From a bacterium (lineage in GTDB: Bacteria; DYJV01; JALVYZ01), in NCBI GenBank assembly GCA_027037705.1, contig JALVYZ010000434.1:1-6244 (forward strand): 6,244 bases of DNA. Reading direction: 5' to 3'. Below, one piece after another: positions 5,049 through 6,244 of the stretch; positions within the stretch are counted from its first letter, which is position 1, and every line of letters begins with the position of its first letter. A program made the position numbers and the translations under genes. Below the pieces are notes generated by a model, which had not been told where the DNA came from, did no database searches, and saw only the letters and a program-made list of their open reading frames with translations.

Positions 5049-5106
5049 GAAACACTTATTGAAACATTACAAAATCTTTGAAACATAATGAAACAAATGT
5101 TTCAAG
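5049..5106 (+). repeat. Four GAAACA direct repeats ending in an inverted copy
   Basis: GAAACA occurs at 5049, 5061, 5080 and 5090 (spacings 12, 19 and 10), followed by TGTTTCA at 5099-5105, which can pair with the last copy (TGAAAC/GTTTCA). It follows the strongest stems directly and may be a protein-binding repeat cluster in DNA or RNA. Confidence 0.35.
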
Positions 5107-5186
5107 CGAAAAAATCTGCTGGTGGCAAAAGCTCTGGACAAGAAAACATTTGGGATATTAAAAAATAAAAAATTAAGGAGGTCAAA

Positions 5187-5222
5187 ATGGTAGTGCAAAA
5201 AAAATATTTTAGGCGGAACTAG
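5187..5222 (+). CDS. 11-codon ORF with a perfect ribosome site inside the large RNA
   Basis: AAGGAGG (5175-5181) lies 5 nt before ATG 5187, the best ribosome site of this half of the replicon. The ORF encodes MVVQKKYFRRN and stops at TAG 5220-5222. The product is short and basic. It may be a leader peptide whose translation changes the fold downstream, or a ribosome docking site. No homologue is known to me. Confidence 0.3.
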   Translation: MVVQKKYFRRN

Positions 5223-5268
5223 CTCAGGATTAAAAATAAACAGGCGGTGTAGTTCTCAGGGATAAAAA
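5211..5268 (+). repeat. Imperfect tandem repeat, about 26 nt, twice
   Basis: AGGCGGAACTAG at 5211 and AGGCGGTGTAGT at 5242 begin two related units. Both continue into CTCAGG and end in a run of A (5232-5236 and 5264-5268). The units differ at a few positions and are 31 nt apart. The first unit overlaps the stop of the 11-codon ORF. Confidence 0.4.
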
Positions 5269-5426
5269 GCAATAGTTGCTTTTGGTAGTTTCGCGATAAC
5301 TACCTAAAAAAATCGCAGATCTTAACTAGCCGGTGACTACCAAAAAATCTAAAAATCATTAGTTGTTTAATATTTAAGGAGGTCTTAAAAATATTAAAAA
5401 TTCGCATTTGCATACTACCTTAATTC

Positions 5427-5457
5427 TGCTATCTCTTGGAGATAGCATTCTTTTTTC
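5427..5457 (+). terminator. Intrinsic terminator ending the large RNA
   Basis: TGCTATCTC (5427-5435), loop TTG, GAGATAGCA (5439-5447) form a perfect 9-bp stem followed by TTCTTTTTTC (5448-5457). This is a textbook intrinsic terminator and the natural 3' end of RNA started at 4306. It lies only 45 nt before the ATG of the recombinase operon. Confidence 0.75.
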
Positions 5458-5489
5458 TAAAGTCTTTCTAAGATTTTAGAAAAAAGAAT
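5447..5489 (+). promoter_or_regulatory. 20-bp hairpin overlapping the terminator U tract
   Basis: ATTCTTTTTTCTAAA (5447-5461) pairs exactly with TTTAGAAAAAAGAAT (5475-5489), extended inward by five more pairs (one G-U) to the triloop TCT (5467-5469). Its 5' arm is the U tract of the terminator at 5427-5457, and its 3' foot is directly before the AAAGGAG ribosome site (5490-5496) of the next gene. The arrangement suggests attenuation, RNase III processing or protection of the downstream mRNA. I see no separate TATAAT promoter between the terminator and the operon. Confidence 0.5.
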
Positions 5490-5501
5490 AAAGGAGAAAC
5501 C

Positions 5502-5906
5502 ATGTTACCAGAAACACAAGTAAAACCTTTAATGAAGAAGTTAGCAATCAAAAAAGAAAAACATATAGCTTATTTTTTAAAAAGACTTGAAGGATGGATA
5601 CAAGCAAATGGCAATACAACAATATCTCTTGCAAAAGGGATAAATAAAATTTTAGATGACATTCATCAAAAAGAAATTAGAGAAGCCCAAAAAATAAAGC
5701 AACTTAATCTATCAAAAGTAAAAAACAGCCTTATTGTAAAATATGCCAATGAAATCGTAGAACTTTACACTGAAAAAGAATTAGGAGTTAGACGTATACA
5801 ACAATGGTTATGGGATACTCATAGAGCAAAAATTAGCTACTCATCAATATATCGTTTTTTACAATCTCAAAGTCTCATAAGAAAAAAGGATCAAAACAAT
5901 GGCTAA
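5502..5906 (+). CDS. Small HTH protein, 134 aa, first gene of the recombinase operon
   Basis: The family is not recognised by name. GGAG (5493-5496), within AAAGGAG 5490-5496, 5 nt before the ATG, supports the start. Residues about 8-60 are helical and basic (KKLAIKKEKHIAYFLKRLEGW). A helix-turn-helix is visible at about 86-122: LYTEKELGVRRIQQWL, then ISYSSIYRFLQSQ, the pattern of resolvase/transposase-like HTHs in which the Ser-Ser-Ile-Tyr-Arg helix reads DNA. The 3' end overlaps the recombinase start by 8 nt, so the two are translated together. A likely role is a recombination directionality or accessory factor, or a repressor of the operon. It is too small to be a transposase and shows no DDE residues pattern. 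Confidence 0.75.
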   Translation: MLPETQVKPLMKKLAIKKEKHIAYFLKRLEGWIQANGNTTISLAKGINKILDDIHQKEIREAQKIKQLNLSKVKNSLIVKYANEIVELYTEKELGVRRIQQWLWDTHRAKISYSSIYRFLQSQSLIRKKDQNNG

Positions 5907-6244
5907 TTTAAGAGGTGGGACATTCGCAAAACAAATAAAAGATGCTTTTTATAGGACTTTAAAATTTGGAGAAGGTAGACATATGAAAGATGATAATTTT
6001 ACACATAGCTTGGCTCTTGCAGAAAAAAGACAAATGTATCTGAAAGACTTTAAACAATATTTAGAACAAAAAGGAATAACAGAAGGTAAAATTAATCAAT
6101 ATATGGACCAAAACACCATTAGAGACTTCATAGAAAGCCGTATAAGCCATTTAAGCCCAAAATCTGCTCTTGACTATACAACAAGCTTTAATTCACTTCT
6201 AAAAGGCTTAGAACAAGCAAATATAACTATTCCTGCAAGTCCGA
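5899..6244 (+). CDS. Tyrosine recombinase, N-terminal 115 residues (continues at base 1)
   Basis: This is the 5' part of the recombinase described at 1-735. The ATG at 5899 overlaps the previous gene's stop (5904-5906), with AGGA at 5887-5890 as ribosome site. It begins MANLRGGTFAKQIKDAFYRT and runs in frame to the window edge. Codon 48 (CTG, 6040) is the same base triplet as 1-3. The segment holds the N-terminal arm and the start of the core-binding domain, and no catalytic residues. It is cut only by the window edge and is not broken. Confidence 0.9.
   Translation, partial: MANLRGGTFAKQIKDAFYRTLKFGEGRHMKDDNFTHSLALAEKRQMYLKDFKQYLEQKGITEGKINQYMDQNTIRDFIESRISHLSPKSALDYTTSFNSLLKGLEQANITIPASP
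6040..6244 (+). repeat. Terminal redundancy with bases 1-205 (circular molecule)
   Basis: 205 bases match 1-205 at an offset of 6,039, with a single difference: 78 is T and 6117 is C, both giving Thr73 of the recombinase. The reading frame continues across the junction. The simplest reading is a circular replicon of 6,039 bp assembled with overlapping ends. A tandem multimer or mixed population would explain the silent difference. Confidence 0.9.

Larger units (their letters stand above)
4615..5395 (+). repeat. Dispersed direct repeats AGGAGGTCTT(C)AAAAATATT and ATTAGTTGTT
   Basis: AGGAGGTCTT then (C)AAAAATATT occurs at 4615-4634 and, without the C, at 5377-5395. ATTAGTTGTT occurs exactly at 4649-4658 and 5358-5367. 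The pair order is reversed between the two places. A third AGGAGGTC lies at 5176-5183. Each is a full Shine-Dalgarno match. They mark the two ends of the G+C-rich core of the RNA. Confidence 0.5.
4306..5456 (+). ncRNA. Large structured non-coding RNA, about 1.15 kb (candidate)
   Basis: About 1.2 kb has no credible gene but is bounded by a clean promoter and a strong intrinsic terminator. It is packed with perfect stems: 4306-4311/4318-4323; 4326-4332/4337-4343; 4376-4382/4386-4392; the palindromes 4414-4429 and 4462-4477; a three-way junction 4503-4550; 4745-4752/4785-4792; 4792-4797/4801-4806; 4820-4825/4831-4836; 4844-4850/4855-4861; 4874-4880/4913-4919 enclosing 4889-4894/4898-4903; a 20-bp rod 4925-4992; 4993-5000/5029-5036; 5265-5272/5276-5283; 5284-5290/5298-5304. 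Loops include GAAA and GATA. G+C reaches 31 of 60 at 4741-4800 and at 4981-5040, against 18 of 60 within rep (3541-3600). A stem between 4344-4350 and 5417-5423 could close the whole domain. I see no group I/II intron core, tmRNA or RNase P signature. A large ornate RNA (GOLLD/ROOL/OLE-like) or a new family fits best. A replication or transfer origin region is the alternative. Confidence 0.6.

Noticed and set aside
4306-5456. Group I or group II intron, tmRNA or RNase P RNA
   Set aside because: I could not find the group I core elements, a group II domain V hairpin, a tmRNA tag frame or RNase P conserved blocks, and there is no intron ORF or split exon. Distant variants cannot be excluded by eye.
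4600-5500. Transfer origin, rolling-circle origin or CRISPR array
   Set aside because: There is no relaxase or rolling-circle Rep gene, the initiator is of ColE2 type, and the repeats are irregular with no uniform repeat-spacer pattern.

Overview
The window reads as one complete small circular replicon with overlapping ends. Bases 6040-6244 repeat bases 1-205 with one silent difference (T at 78, C at 6117), and the recombinase gene that runs off the right end continues in frame from base 1. The unit is about 6,039 bp. The coding sequence is very AT-rich and lysine-rich, and one gene has a Gram-negative type lipoprotein signal. Several promoters are of the extended -10 kind (TGnTATAAT after a T-rich stretch) with no clear -35 box, and the recombinase is of a kind I associate with Campylobacterota plasmids. 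I therefore favour a Campylobacterota host (Campylobacter, Arcobacter or a relative). This is inferred from style and is not proven.

Layout on the circle. (1) 5502-5906 and 5899-6244/1-735: an operon of a small helix-turn-helix (HTH) protein and a 291-residue tyrosine recombinase with a full catalytic set. (2) 744-1400, minus strand: a lipoprotein of unknown role. (3) 1401-1611: a divergent control region with two inverted repeats. (4) 1612-2040: a small HTH protein. (5) 2041-2540: a non-coding replication control region. It holds GTGTA repeats, a leftward terminator, a probable rep promoter, a leader hairpin, a leader mini-ORF and a possible antisense RNA promoter. (6) 2541-4293: a ColE2-type Rep/primase followed by three tightly coupled small genes, two of them membrane proteins. 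(7) 4294-5501: 1.2 kb without a credible gene. It starts with a clean -10 box and ends with a strong intrinsic terminator. It is much richer in G+C than its surroundings and full of perfect stems.

How it may work. Rep would prime replication, and its expression appears to be set in the leader by an antisense RNA and by translational coupling, as is known in outline for ColE2 plasmids. The recombinase and its small partner could resolve multimers, invert or integrate DNA. No relaxase or partition gene is present. The most unusual part is region 7, which looks like a large ornate non-coding RNA of about 1.15 kb. It may also act as a conditional leader for the recombinase operon, because its terminator overlaps a 20-bp alternative hairpin just before that operon's ribosome site. 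I cannot assign it to a named RNA family by eye. GOLLD, ROOL, OLE and group I/II introns are the obvious comparisons.
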